Source of the DNA: Dillenia suffruticosa
Taxonomy: Eukaryota > Streptophyta > Magnoliopsida > Dilleniales > Dilleniaceae
Length of the DNA: 64,000 bases
Direction of reading: 5' to 3'
NCBI GenBank assembly: GCA_033439265.1
Contig: JAVTVX010000013.1
Coordinates: forward strand, 1,390,501-1,454,500
The notes under the pieces were generated by a model that saw only the letters and a program-made list of their open reading frames with translations, was not told where the DNA came from and did no database searches. Below, in pieces: positions 11,601 through 25,716 of the stretch; the first letter of the stretch is position 1; each line of letters starts with the position of its first letter. Position numbers and translations under genes: made by a program.

Positions 11601-14600
11601 CTGATTGCTTTGATGAGGCTCTGGACAGGTTAATGCTTTTCTTTCTGTAATGCATGCTCAAATTCTTTCTAATCTGGTGAACCTGAATGTTAGTGTATAC
11701 TGTCCAGATTTGCGCAGTTCTTTATCAAACCTCTGATGTCACCTGATGCTACCACAAGAGAAATTAAAGCTGTTGATTCTGGTTTGTTTTTTTCCTTGTT
11801 GTATTTGATATTCTTTTTTTTGCATTTCGTGGGGTTGCCTTAGAGATTTTTTTCTTTTCATCACTATATTCGCACGCATCTTTCAGAGAATCAGAAAAAT
11901 TTACTCTCAGATGCCTGGAGGATGAGTCAGGTATGCATTACTTTAGAATATCTTTTCTATGTTCACTTGTTGAGTCTTTGGGTGGGGGCGGTAGGCTTTA
12001 CATTTTCCATATGTAGATGGCACATCATGAAAAATATGTGTTTACTCCTTGTGCCTCCAATTTTTTTTCCTTCAATTTAGTGATTAAGGAAGTGACTTAT
12101 CTTTTTGGGCTGGCAAAAAACTGTGATGCATGAGTTGTTCTGGAAACTAGTAAACAAAGTGATGTGATAATTAGAGTTTGTGAAATTTATTGGAGATGCT
12201 TATTTGGTGACTAATTAGTCTGAGGTTCAACAATATCAATTTTCTTATCAAAATTGCATAAATAAAGCTATTAGAAGAAGCTTGATTGAGTGCTTTCTTG
12301 TAATTAAACTTTGCAAGTCTGCTTCCTTTGTTTGTTTAAAAAAAATTCAGATTTGTGCCCAAGTAATTTTTTTTTTTTTTGAATTTTGATTCTAATCTCA
12401 TTTTCTGCAGCTTCAAAAGCATTTAAGTGCTGAAGATCATCCATATCATAAATTCAATACAGGTCAGCTTTCTAAACTTTTTTGCTATCATCATTGATGC
12501 TGCAAATGCCAATTGTTAATGCAAAATGTTGTGGCAACAATTATATGACTAATTACACCACCTTTGCTATTAGGATGAGTAAATTCATTTTGTGACTAGT
12601 TGCAGCTGATATGGTTGCATTAATAATGGCAGCCATGGCCAGAACAGTATCTGTGACTACTATTCTTTCTTAGTATTTGATTTTGCATTTATCGGGTTGA
12701 GACTCTAGACAATGTTTCCTCCAATCTCCTTAGTGTAAACAAAGCAACTTACCTTATCTTAAGGAAGATCTTACGGGAACATGTAGCAAAAGTGCTTCAG
12801 AAACAGAAAATTTCTTTTACTAGACTGTGTTGGTGTCTGTCATGGTGTCAGACACAACACTATCAGAACCTTGCTTGACAAGCATCAGATGTATTAGGCG
12901 GTGTATCCAATTTTTTGAGACTGATAGCTTCTTATCGTCAAGTACTTGGTTTTCATGAATCATGAGTACAATTATCCAAGCTCAAGGTCCAATAGATGAT
13001 TCCGATGTGGACAGTGATGGTTGCAGTTAGGAATCAATGATAATAGAAGAGTAATTGCCAACTTCATGGCGTGGAAACTTGTCCGAGTCTGGGCTGATGC
13101 ATTCTTCAAGAAACTTCTTTTCTGGTTGTTCTTTACATAAGGAAACTGGTCTTTGTTATCGGTTTGTTTTCTTTTTGATTTTTCCGAATGTTGCTTTCCC
13201 AGATTGTTTTCTGCTTATATTTTCATATGGTTTATGTCAAATAAGTTTTTACATGTGTTTGGCGTGGTAGTTGCTACTTTAAATCATTTGTCCTTTCTGA
13301 TCGTGCTTGATTTTGTGTTTTAAAGTATAGGTAACTGGGATACATTAGAAGTGCAACCAAAAGCAAAGGGGCTTGACACAAGAAATGAGCTACTCAAGTT
13401 TTATGAGGAGAATTATTCAGCTAACCTTATGCACCTGGTTATTTATGCGAAAGGTCTGTTATTTGTTTCAAAAATTTTGGCTGGGAAATTTATCATTATT
13501 GATACCCAAATGGATCTATTCATGATCATGATCTTCTTATGTGAATAATCAAGAGAGTCTTGACAAGATTCAAAGCCTGGTTGAGCAAAAATTTCAAGAA
13601 ATTCGGAATACTGATAGAAGTTTCTTTCATTGTCCTGGTCAGCCTTGCACATCAGAACATCTTCAGGTAATTGTCATTCAGAAGGTTTCATGTTTTCCTA
13701 GTTAATCTAAACGTACTTCATTTTGGCCTTACTTTTGTTGCATTTAATGTAGATTCTGGTCAAGACTGTTCCAATTAAACAAGGTCATAAATTGAGAGTA
13801 ATTTGGCCCATTACTCCAACCATTCATAATTACAAAGAAGCACCAAGCAGGTATCTCAGTCACCTCATTGGCCATGAAGGAGAAGGCTCTTTGTTTTATT
13901 CCTTGAAAACTTTGGGTAAGTGCTACCTAACTTTTGCCTATTGGACTATGAGACTCAAAATTAGAATGTCTATCCTGCAAGATTGGATTCTGAAAGTATT
14001 GGCTTGTATAATGTGTTTGTCACCTCCTTAATTATCATAAATGTCATTCTCATCTGTCCTCATTTAGTTTAATTCATCTCCTAATCAGGCTATGCCATAT
14101 GCAAATGTGCAAGGGAGGAATGGGAACCTTCTTTGAAATAAAAGTAAAATGAGGGAAACAAAAAAGACTAGGAAAGTGGAGCTCTCTAATCTGGGTTAAT
14201 ATTGTCTAAGAGCAGTGTTTTCTAAAACCAGATATTACACTAATTCTGCAAGGATATTAAACTTTAATAAAGAGTGGGTCATGGGTGATCATTGGACATT
14301 TTGGTACACTGATCCTTGCATTCCTTTTCATCCACTGGCACCAAAGAGTGGACATTCTCACACCAATCTTATCACTCTTAATATTGTTAAATGAGTCTGT
14401 TAACTACTTTTTAATGATACTTAATGCTCTCTATCACTAAGGCTTCCTTTTGCAATGAGGTCCTTTTCCCTATTTGATGCATTTTTTTGGTTTTTATTGC
14501 TGCCATGAGACAAAGTGCTCATGTTGTCTGTTTATTTTCAATCTTATCTGCATCTTTTATACTTAGGGATCTAGAAATATTCTGCCATAATTTTGGTCTT

Positions 14601-17600
14601 GCTCAAAGGTTTTTCTGTGTCTTGTCAAATAACTTCTGCAGGATGGGCTACAAGTTTGTCTGCTGGTGAAGGGGAGTGGACGTATGACTACGCCTTCTTT
14701 AAAGTGACAATTGAACTTACTGATGCTGGTCATGGTTAGTTGTTTTCCAATTCCATTTTGTTCATTTTTCTTGCTTTCTTATTTTTAACCTAGCAAAGCT
14801 TCACAAGCCTATATATTAGTATGTAATTTTTTTCTGATTCCAAGATTGGATTTCGCCTCCTGAATTGCAGAGCACATGGAAGATATTGTTGGGCTACTCT
14901 TCAAGTACATTGACCTTTTGCAGCAGTCTGGTGTTGGCCAATGGATATTTGATGAGGTATGATTTTCTGTTTCTTGGTTTTGTTATGCCAAGATTGGAAT
15001 TGCTTCTCTCTCTCTTTGTTGTTGGTAAATGGTTGGTATTTGAGAATCTGATTTCTGTGTCCACTTGGATGTGCCTACCAGTTTAAAGCCTTAGCCAACT
15101 CATATGGCACATAGGTCATGCTATGTTTTTTATCTGAATCTGTTGCTGCCCAGAGTGCATTTGCCTATGTAGCCTGCTGATTTATGGTTCTTTATCAGTT
15201 AAAAAATTACAAAAGTGATCCAAGTTTTGGCGTCATTATGCATCAGTTCTGGACTGTCCAATGTGCTTCTTTGGCTGTTTGAATCTAGTTGATATATCAT
15301 TTATTTCTCAATTGACTTGTTTTTTTAAGATCTCCTGCCACATGTGGGCATATTTCACTGTGTCTGATTTACTGGATGATTTCTTGCCCATTAATATTGT
15401 TTGTTTCCTTTTGATTTTGTTGAATGAGGAACATATGCCATAAGAGATGAACAATTTTGAAGGACAAGATTCCCTGGTTTACACTTATTACTAAGTTTGT
15501 GGATTTATGCTCATAGAAAGGAAACGAGGGGGATGGTTTTTGTGGTGAAAATTTCTTGTCATCTTTTTAGTTTTGGTGGTATGAGTGGTTTGAATAGTTT
15601 TCTCTTTGGAAGAAAATTGGACTTATGATGTTTCTAATTTGTTAATTTGATTATTTGATGCCCGATGATAACAATGTGGACTTGGTGTTTGAATTGGGAG
15701 ATTGAATGGTCTGCTTATGCTCGTCTATGTGAAGGAACTGGTTTCATTGACCGAGTAGATGTTGAAATGAGCATGCCTCTAGAATATAAGGTGGTGGAGA
15801 GTAATTTTCTTGTGGATGTAATGTGCTTTTGGGTGGTAAAGGAACATAGTAGAAGTGCAAGTGAGTGGATTAACATCATTAGCATGATGAGATGTTGAGC
15901 CATTGAGAGATAGAAGGCTTTATAGAATGTTGATGGAATAGTTAAGTTCCGGTATCTAAAATAATGGTTGTTTATCTTTGAGTGGCGATTATTAAGCAAC
16001 TGAATTTTGATAGTATTTTGGGGAAATCTCATCTTTAAGGCTACATTATGACTATAATGACCAGCAATTACAAGAAACAAGAATTGCCTTTTTGCATGAT
16101 TATATTTTATATGATGCTTTTATCTTAATCTATAAAATATTGTAACAAGCTTTTGGTAGTTGTTATAATTTTTAGTATTGTCATAACCCATCATGCTGAA
16201 AGTTTTCATATTTCCAATGATAATTTGTGGTTCTGAGGCACTTTACTGTTTCAATGAAGCTTTCATCAATTTGTGAGACGGTGTTCCATTATCAAGATAA
16301 AATCTCTCCTATTGATTATGTGGTTAACATTGCATCAAATATGCAGGTAATTTATCAATAATTTTACATTTATTTAACCGGTACGGATTATTTTTTGCTG
16401 TCATTTTATCTGATTAACCGTTCTACTATTTGTAATGTTAGTCCAAGCCGACGTGCAGTTTGTTTGACAGGACACCTTACAAGCCAATGACATGGGATCA
16501 AATTGTAGGACATTTACAGTCTTACCTGAATTGTCTTTCTAGAAAGAAATAAAATTTTTAAAAGAAAACTAAAAATAATTTTCCTGGCTCTTCTACAAAG
16601 TGAAAAAAAGGGGGAAAAAGAATGTATGATCAAAAATTAAGAAAACTTCAGGAGTGGATCATTTCTGGAAGCCTTTTAGGCTGGTGACTTGTAAGATGTC
16701 ATCGGGATATTGTTTCTTTCACAGATTGGACTTTTGTCATCGGGATGTTGCTTTGTTCACAGATTGGACTTTTAAGAAGTTTCTAGGTTGTGAAGGTTGC
16801 ACTTGCATCCATTTAATGCTAGTTTTTTATGGAGAAAAATCAGTCATAGATCGAAAGAGTTTTCTTAAATAAATATATTATTGGAAAACAATAGTTTTCT
16901 TAGAGTTCGTGTAGGACTTAAAGAGCCATTTCTTATGTAAAATGAACACAAAATGTATTGTCCCCAATAATTTTCACTTTTCTCTTCTTTTTGGCCTTGG
17001 AGGGGTTTTCATGTTGTGAATGGTATACAAGCTATGCTTTAGCATCTTTTGAGTTTGACCTATGGAAAAATTTAGGTTCAATACTTTACCAATTTGAAGA
17101 AGTTTTTGCCATGGATGTTCACTAAACAAAATCCTCTTCTTGGCGTTATTAGAAAGTGGATGCAAAACCCGTCATCCGCTTAACATAATTGACTTGCAAG
17201 AGATGATATTTAACTATGTCACTATGTTTATTTTCTTATTGGATTTCCCTCCCATTTGATAAGCCACTGCTCTTGGCTTTTGTTTTTGTCAACATAACAA
17301 GGTGATGAACTTGTAAGATTTTACTCCTGTCGTGGATAAGGGATCTGGAGTTAATAATTGTAGTTAATTACATTATTAATTGTGCTTTCGATTCTCAAGG
17401 TTCCATCATTGATGTCTGGTTTGATTAATTCTGTTATTAATTGTGCTTTCCAGTATTATCCTCCAAAAGATTGGCTAGTAGGATCATCATTGCCCTCGAA
17501 GTTCAGTCCTAATGCTATTCAAAAGGTTCTAAATGAGCTCTCTCCAACAAATGTCAGGTAATTTCCTACTGATCCTGTCTTGATTTCCTTCTCTAAATTA

Positions 17601-20600
17601 TGCAGTTCGTGTGGTAATCCCACATGCAACCCCCTTTATGATATAGTTATTGCAAGATTGATAGACCATCTTGGGTGACATGGCTTTCTCTGTTTGTATG
17701 CCTTGCATCACATGTTTTTAGTGGTATTAGAAGGTCTGTTGAATGCCACAACTACAAGTATTAAGAAAATCCTTGGTTCATGAGAGGTGTACTAAAAGAA
17801 AAAAGCATTAGAATGACAGAACCTACTGCGTCATCAACAACTTCCAGGAAACTTGTATGCTCAGTAAACATATTACTGTACCCAAAAAGCTTCATCCCTG
17901 ACTTCACTTTGCTATGTAGTGTACTTCCATTAGTACATGGTCATTGATTCCCGCTGGCATCTACTGAAGAAAAGAACTATTATATCTATAGTTCCCAATC
18001 CATGCTGACTAGACGCTTCTCCAGCCTTCCTGCTGTTTTCCTAGAACCTTCACACTCATTATTGCAGGCTTAAGGTCCTGCAAAGAAAAAAGTCTCATCG
18101 TATATTGCTTCTGTAGACAGCTCACTTAGATAATGACTTTAAGATTTCTTTTCAGACTAATTTAAATAATATCAATGCCTGAAAAGTTAGGGCTTACCCA
18201 AGGCATAGGGGGCCAATTGATTCATCAATTCCCTTAATTATACTTTCATGCTCCTTTTCCAGAGATAACCCATGAGAAAATTTTCTTTAAAGATGTCTAA
18301 ATCAAGAGAAGGAATGTTCTTTGAAACTCTAATATCTACCTTCAAATATAACATATTAGCTTTGCTTCAATTGTTTACAGTTTGCAAAAGCATTTAAACT
18401 CCCCTAGTGAAATAAAGATCGGAGAGAATGGGTTTGCTCATTCCTTTCTAGATTTTTCACTCCTTGCTTTCATTGTATGATAATATCTATTTACAACTTA
18501 AAGGGTGGCAAGTGTCAAAAAAAAGTTAAAGGTGGCTGTTTGTCTTGAACTTTTTACTTGCTTAATCTTTTTGGTTAACATTATTTACTGTGGATATACC
18601 TTACATTCAACTAACTTAAGAGTTTTATATTCCAGAATTTTCTGGGAGTCGAAGAAATTTGATGGACAAACTAACATGGTTGAACCATGGTATGGAACTG
18701 CATATTCTGTTGAGAATATTAACAGCTCAATCATTCAGGTCTGTTTGATTCTATTCGAAATGCTTATACACCTCTAAAGCTAATTATGATTAAGCTAATT
18801 ATTCCTGCACTACTATTATTTTTTAAGTTTCTATGGATAGTTTGTTGTTGTTTATACTTAAGCATTTTCAAATCCTTTTTTAATTGGCAGAAATGGATGC
18901 TTTACTCCCCCAGTGAAGATCTGCATTTACCAGCACCTAATGTGTTTATTCCTACTGACTTGTCACTTAAGAATGCAGAAGACAAGGTATGATGGTTAAT
19001 CATTGCGTATTTTTTTTTCTTCTCATCTTTCCATAAAAACTCATAAATTCTGAAATATTCCAGAAACAGATTGATATGCCTTGTCTATTAAGAAAATCAT
19101 CCTATACAAGATTATGGTATAAGCCCGACACAAAGTTCCACACCCCGAAGGCATTTGTTAAGATAGAGTTTAACTGTCCATATTCTACGAACTCCCCTGA
19201 AGCAGAAGTGCTCAGTGAGATCTTCACACGGCTCTTAATGGATTACTTGAATGAATATGGTATGTTGCTTAGGATGTTCAGGTTGAATGATAATTTTCAT
19301 TCCTCATGCTTCTCTCATTTATGGTAGATTATTGTCTTACTCTCATTTATGGTAGATTATTTTCTTTCTTTGAAAGTCCATTTATTCACATGAACTTTTC
19401 CCCAGGAGATTTTATTGATATTAGATTTTTAAGATTCTGTATGCAAAGTAATTCTTCTCATATAAAATTTATATGGTTTTCTTTTCAGCTTACTATGCTG
19501 AGATAGCTGGTCTTTCTTATGGAATTAACCTGACCAATTGTGGTTTTGAGGTAATTTCACCTCTTATTCTGTACAATGTTGTTCCAAATCTAACTATTCT
19601 AATAGCAGGTCCACATTCGGCTACTTGATTAAATACATATAGACAATGGCTATAAGTTTGAACCAAAAAGAACGACAATTAGATGGTTGAGGATATTGAG
19701 AATAGCTTGCCAATGTCTAATTTCCTAGACATAGTTTGCAATTTTTTTTTCCCGGCAGTTTAAAATTCCCTTTAGAAAATTCTGGATGCAGAAAAGATTT
19801 TCCATTTTAACTAGAAAATGAATGACAGGGTGTTGGTGCTTATCGCTAAAAATTTCTTCTAGTCTTGCTTGCAGTTTTCTCCTTTATTTTAGGACTTCTG
19901 CAATAATGAAGATGATATAAAACCACTTTCAGAGTTAAGAAAAAAGTGAAAATTTATTATATACTGGATTGTATGACTCTTATCAGATGGACAAAAACTT
20001 AGAAGTTAGGTCTGGAGTGAATATTTCGTTGGCCATGCTGAAGGATGCAAGCTGGGTCCCCCCAAAAAAAAGAATTAGGTCTATCTTTACTTCCCTCTTT
20101 ACTCACCACATAACCCTATTTATGTGCACTTTGGTCTCTTCTCTCTCTCTCTCTCCCCTCTCCCACCCTGTTTTGACCTTCAGAATTAGGGTTCAGAGAT
20201 ATCACTCGCTTTAATTTTCTTTATTCCTGTTAAGTGTTGAATATTGATTACCAGCGTTCCAAAACATTTGGAGTGGGCGTTGCATATGAGCCAACACTAA
20301 ATCAAAATTTTCTCCATTCTGCCTATTCTAGGTTTGGCTTCTATATCGATAGCCTCTATGCAGGTTTGGAGAAAATGTTCCAAATTCTTTTCTTTTTGTT
20401 ATTTTTTTCTCTATTGAGAAAATTAACCCTTTTTTCTTGAAAATATTTGAATGGCTGTGGTTTTTATTTTTGTGGTGATGGACATGATGAGACTTTCTGC
20501 AAATGAATGAAGCTAATTTTATTTTTGCTATAATGATGTTAATTCTCTTTCATTTGAGAGGTCAAACCAGATTTCTATAAATTCTTTGTGTTATTTTAGC

Positions 20601-20643
20601 TGTAATAATGTTCCAAATTCTTTCCTCTACTTCACATAGCTCT

Positions 20644-20684
<41 letters not shown>

Positions 20685-23600
20685 GTCTTGAATTTTAAAA
20701 TTACTCTTCTTTTTCTTGAAATGGAATTTTCTTCTCTCTCTCTCTCTCTCTCTCTTAGATGGCAGTTTTAGTTCTCTTAGATTGATAAACCTTCTGTGAA
20801 CTACTAAACCCTTTCATACCCATCTTAGGCCAAAGGGAACCCTCATCACCTCCTTAATTTTCCTTGCAACACTAACAAGGATCTTGTAAAGGGTTTAGTG
20901 CAATGATAGACAAAGAAGTTTGAATGAAAGTTTTAAGGCCAACAAGAATAAAATATGGCTGGTGTAGGGTACAAGAAGTGGGATTTCTACCCTTTTAGTA
21001 TCATGAAATGTTTGATCTAATCTGAAGTATCCAGTTTAATGTGCAAATTGTTTGATGCGTGTTATAATAGCTGCACTTCTCAGTTTGTTATATTTATAGC
21101 ATTGCAAGTCTCCTAAAGACTACTTTTTGCAAGTATATGCAGGATAGATCCTTTAGGTTCTAGACCAGATCCGACAGTTTGGGCCATTTCTATGGCCTTC
21201 TTCTTGTTGGGTCATTTACTCATGTCTTTTCTTATGTCTCGAATGGAGGAATATCTATTCATGATGCCATGGAATTCCCTCTCTCCTTATTTTCCCCCCT
21301 AAAGAGAATGGTATCTAATCAGACTTCCTTATGTGGTTGATTCATCACTCATGAGGAACATTGCCTACATCAAGACAAATGACGTAAATGGATTTGCATG
21401 GTTGATCTTAATGGTTGGTACCTCAGTTTCCTGGTATGAGTTGTGGGACAAACAGCACATGTGACTGCCTGAAAAAACTGTGAACGACTGCTAAATTCAT
21501 GTTGCTTGTCTATCATCTCACGTGCATCACTTGTACTCTGGCCAAAACTGCTAATTGTTTACTTTCCCCCTCCTTTGCCCCTAGACACCTACTGTCCAAA
21601 AACTAGACATGCTTGCTCACTCTATCAAGATTCTTGACTGGTCCCGATTGGAATGAACAAATTTCTTATTCAGGTGACTTTGGTTGGATACAATCACAAA
21701 TTGAGAACCTTGTTGGAGACAGTAATGGAGAAGATTGCAAAATTTACTGTAAAGCCTGACAGGTTTTATGTAATGAAGGTAATTTCATATGACTTCTTGT
21801 TCCTTCAAAAGCATTCTCACATTCTGCAGGATGCACTAGATTTAGGTGTAATTGAGCACCCTACTCTCTAGTTTGATCAAGTTAGAGCATCAATTGTGGT
21901 ACTTCCGAATTCTTTTTATTGTTCACGATCTTATTGGAATGTGGGGTTCATTTGACTGTTGTCTCAATCTTAAAGCTTAGAAAATGTCTGTTGATCATTG
22001 TTCCAATGGAAAAGTTAAGCCGCACTCAGATGCATGCTAATGGTAATGGCATGATCTATGTTGTTCCTGTAAAATTCTTTTTGACATTTTATCATTTATT
22101 GAGTTTAGTCTTGAACAAATTGAAGGAAAATCCTGATGCTTTGAACTCTAGTTCTTATACACCATTCTTCTCAGCAAGGCATATAAAAATAAGAAGATAG
22201 AAAACAGAGAAAATTGGCATTTAAAAAAAGTAGATGTAACTTTTTGATGTTTTGAAATTCAATAGTCAAAAATACAAGCTCCCCAAACCCCTTAGCATGG
22301 CTTAATCTGTATTTTGCAAAAGCTGGCAACTAACATTCTCTGTGTAACTATCTTGTCTTTAGGAAATGGTTACCAAGGAATATCAGAACTATAAGTTTCA
22401 ACAGCCATATCAGCAAGCCATGTATCATTGCTCGTTAATTCTCCAGGATCATGCATCACCATGGACGGAAGGACTTGAGATTCTTCCCCGTCTTGAAGCC
22501 GACCACCTTGTGAAATTTGCTCCTCTAATGCTTTCAAGGGCCTTCTTAGAGTGTTACATATCAGGTCCCTCATCTTTTTCTCTTTATCTCTTTTTTTCTC
22601 CTCATGTTGCATGCCTACCAGTTGTCGGACGCTGTGTCTTCTGTTTTGAACGCTTGATTTTCCCAGGGAACATTGAACCCAGTGAAGCAGAATCAATGGT
22701 TCAGCATATTGAAGATGTTTTCTTCAAGGGTCCCCAGTGTATATGCCAGCCTCTGTTACCATCCCAGCACATGACAAACAGAATTGTTAAGCTTGATTTA
22801 GGCTTAGATTACATCTACTCTGTGGAAGGCTCAAATCCAAGTGATGAGAATTCAGCCCTTGTCCATTATATTCAGGTAATTACATCAAAATAGATTAAAT
22901 GAACATTAAAATTATATTTTCCTTTGTGGGTCTGATTTCCTTTGCTGTGCTATTTGTGGATTACTATTGCTCTTGTGTCATAATATTTTTAATCAGATAT
23001 TGGGAGTTAGCTTTGTTGTCGTAGGACATGAATACCGAGTTATTTATGTCTGTTGGTGCTGAAAACCTGCATGGCACCTGATAGAATTTGTATCCCATCC
23101 ATCACTTAATATCTTCTTTATATTGACAAGAAAGGGAAAGATCTTAAAAAGTTTAAATTAAAGTATTTGAAACTATATTTCATTCAAGTTGGTTAAGAAT
23201 AATGCAATGAATTAAAAGTCAAGAATAATTTGCATGTGTTGCCTTACTTCCGTTAGTACCTGCAGGCATTTTATGATATATTTAGATTAAGATCTTTGGA
23301 TATGATTTCTTGTTCTTTCCTCACCAAAACAGTTTGCAACAATTTTGAAGTTAGAAAGGAGAAAAAAGTTCTTTGATCAATTTGCTTATGAACATGTTTT
23401 ATGATTAATTTATATTCTAGCATTCAAGTCAACCTTTCAAATCTTTTGGAATTTCTAGTAACTTTCCTGTAGATCGAAGGTACTAGTTTTATCCTAAGCT
23501 CTCATCTCTTGTAGCATTTTGCCTTGGATATCTTAGAGACTCTTTTAAATCTTAGAAGTGGAAACAGCTAATGAAGAGAGAAATGGCCTGAAGGAATAAG

Positions 23601-25716
23601 CAATGAGTTAACAGAAAACAAAATTAGAAATAAAGGATGTGGTAAGAGCAGATAACTTTTCTAAAAGTGATTGGGAGATAAAGATCATTATCCATGGAAG
23701 CAGAAGAAATTCTTAGAGAGTCTAAGGAGGAGGTTGCTTAGGTAGAGTATGCCCAGACCCAATCGCATTATCTGTGCCTTTCTCTTTGCAAGTCTTTCCA
23801 AGGATTTTCTTGTGTAGCCATGTAAGAATCTGACTACTAGAATTCTTTGCTGCTCCTACAGCTGCCTTTTTGTTTTTCTGCTTCTTGTTCTAGGTTTGCA
23901 TACCTTTGCCTTTCTTTTCCTATGTCATCTTCAAAATGAACACTTATGCTCTCTTATCAGTGCATCACTTTTGTCAGTTCACTCTTACTAAATCCTGACA
24001 TATGAAAAATATTATATGCATTTTTATATCTCATGGATGTCCTGGTTTTGGTTCAAATTTCAGGTTCATCGGGATGATTTTATGTTGAATGTGAGGCTTC
24101 AGCTTTTTGCGCTAATTGCTAAGCAGCCTGCCTTCCACCAACTTCGATCAGTTGAGCAACTTGGATACATAACTGTGCTGATGCAGAGGTATGTGATAAG
24201 AAGCTTTTTTTTTTTTTTTTCACTCGTCATTGCTCAGAACATCTGTTCCAACTGCTTACAATCTTTCTTTTCTGTCATAGGAATGATGTTGGTATTCGTG
24301 GAGTGCAAGTTATTATCCAATCTGCAGTGAAGGTACACAATGCAGCTTCCATCCCTTGACATATTCAAATTATGTTGTCTGAAACACACTCTATTTGCAT
24401 TTGACAGGGTCCAGGACATTGTAACTCGAGAGTGGAGGTGTTTCTCAAGTTGTTTGAAAATCAGCTTTATGCAATGACTGAAGATGAATTTAAGGTGAAA
24501 CAAGATTTGTTCATTCAGTTATTTTAAAAGTTTTGGGTCAAGTATTTATTTGTTGAATATGGAATGACATATTGCGACCTATCCCAAGAAACAAAAAGTT
24601 GAACACCTTGGCGTGCAGGGATTGATCCAAAGAGAGCCTGGGTTCCCTAGAAGTTCTCAAAAGTTTATAAAATCTCTCTCCTTCCCCCTCCCCCCCCCCC
24701 CCAAAAAAAGCCTTTACATATTGTAAAACTAACATTTCAGATCTGTCCTTAAATGGTCTGTAAATCCAGTGTATGGCGAAAGCAGCAAAATCCAAATTAT
24801 GGTATTCAAATTCCCTTCACCATAAAATAGTTTAGAAGTTGAAGTGGCACTGAGGTGCACCTAACTTCGTATCTAAGTAGCCAGTGAAACCCCTTTGACC
24901 GAAAATATTTTGTGACGGTAAAATGAAGATTATTTATATTATTAACACCATAATTAGGATTTTCCCAAAACAACTATAATTTTTTATTAAACTTTATAAA
25001 TGCTTGCAAATTAAACTATGGAAGATGCTCAGATAGGACAAAGATATTTAGATCCATGAGTTTAATTTTCTTTAGCTTTCATACTTATTTCTCATGGCGA
25101 AAACCTGTTCTTTGGGCCTTTATAAATTTTGGAATCCTCTCCTAGTAATTCTGATAAAACCATTTTGACCCTTTTTATGTTCTTTGATGTGACTAATTTT
25201 GAAAAAAGGGTGGTGCTTGGGCTTGTAAATGGATCTCAACCAGTTCATTTCCCCCCATCTTTTGTTTCAGGGTCAAGTGAATGCTCTAATCCACATGAAA
25301 CTTGAGAAGCACAAGAATTTAAGGGAGGAATCCAGATTTTACTGGCGTGAAATTTGTGATGGCACTCTCAAGTTTGACAGGAAAGAATCTGAGGTACGAA
25401 CGTTCCTTTTTTCAAGTCGCAGAATTGTGAATTGTTGATATATTGACGAATGTCTCCGTGATAGGTCGCAGCTCTTCGCCAGCAAACCCTGCAGGACTTG
25501 ATCAATTTCTTCGACCAGTATATCAAAGGCGGTGCACCCCAAAAGAGATCGCTAAGTGTCCGGGTATATGGGTGCAATCATAGTTCAGAGTACAACAAAG
25601 ATAAACGAGAATCGCATCAACCCAATGTGGTTCAAATAGAAGATGTATTCACTTTCAAAAGATCACAACCTCTTTATGGTTCTTTCAAAGGTGGTTTTGG
25701 TCATATGAAGTTGTAA
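8650..25716 (+). CDS. PXM16: Insulin-degrading-enzyme-like zinc metalloprotease (M16), peroxisomal PXM16 type, 26 coding exons
   Basis: Family M16A zinc metallopeptidase, which clamps and cuts peptides; the Arabidopsis relative PXM16 is peroxisomal. Exons: 8650-8772, 8859-8934, 10309-10376, 11537-11628, 11708-11781, 11887-11930, 12411-12462, 13331-13453, 13554-13666, 13753-13915, 14642-14734, 14871-14956, 16260-16346, 17454-17557, 18636-18738, 18891-18986, 19064-19259, 19489-19550, 21674-21778, 22363-22564, 22667-22875, 24064-24188, 24281-24332, 24408-24494, 25271-25393, 25465-25716. Total 2910 nt, 969 residues, the family length, with every junction in frame. The inverted zinc motif HFLEH is at residues 64-68 (split by intron 2); the third ligand is Glu145 in DSENQKN, 77 residues on, the spacing of human IDE. 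C-terminal IDE segments are kept ([27 protein letters not shown]). The C-terminus is GHMKL, unlike the PKL of Arabidopsis. Start chosen at the first ATG after the GA leader. Confidence 0.95.
19987..20345 (+). pseudogene. Exon-like protein-coding fragments of unknown origin inside protease intron 18
   Basis: Intron 18 of the M16 protease (19551-21673) holds two stretches with coding character that are not needed by the protease frame. The first, 19987-20078, is bordered by cag and gtctat and encodes [27 protein letters not shown]. The second, about 20255-20358, encodes [17 protein letters not shown] then [20 protein letters not shown], with a possible donor after it. In the obvious splice join the frame runs into a stop, so this looks like a decayed gene fragment, not a cassette exon. 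I do not recognise the parent protein; the alternating hydrophobic pattern would suit a beta-barrel, which is only a guess. Confidence 0.4.
20645..20755. repeat. Poly-T (36) and (TC)n tract in protease intron 18
   Basis: A run of 36 T (20645-20680) is followed by a CT microsatellite (20733-20755). A long T run on the plus strand could be the reverse-complement A-tail of a minus-strand retroinsertion, but I found no clear target duplication. Confidence 0.8.
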
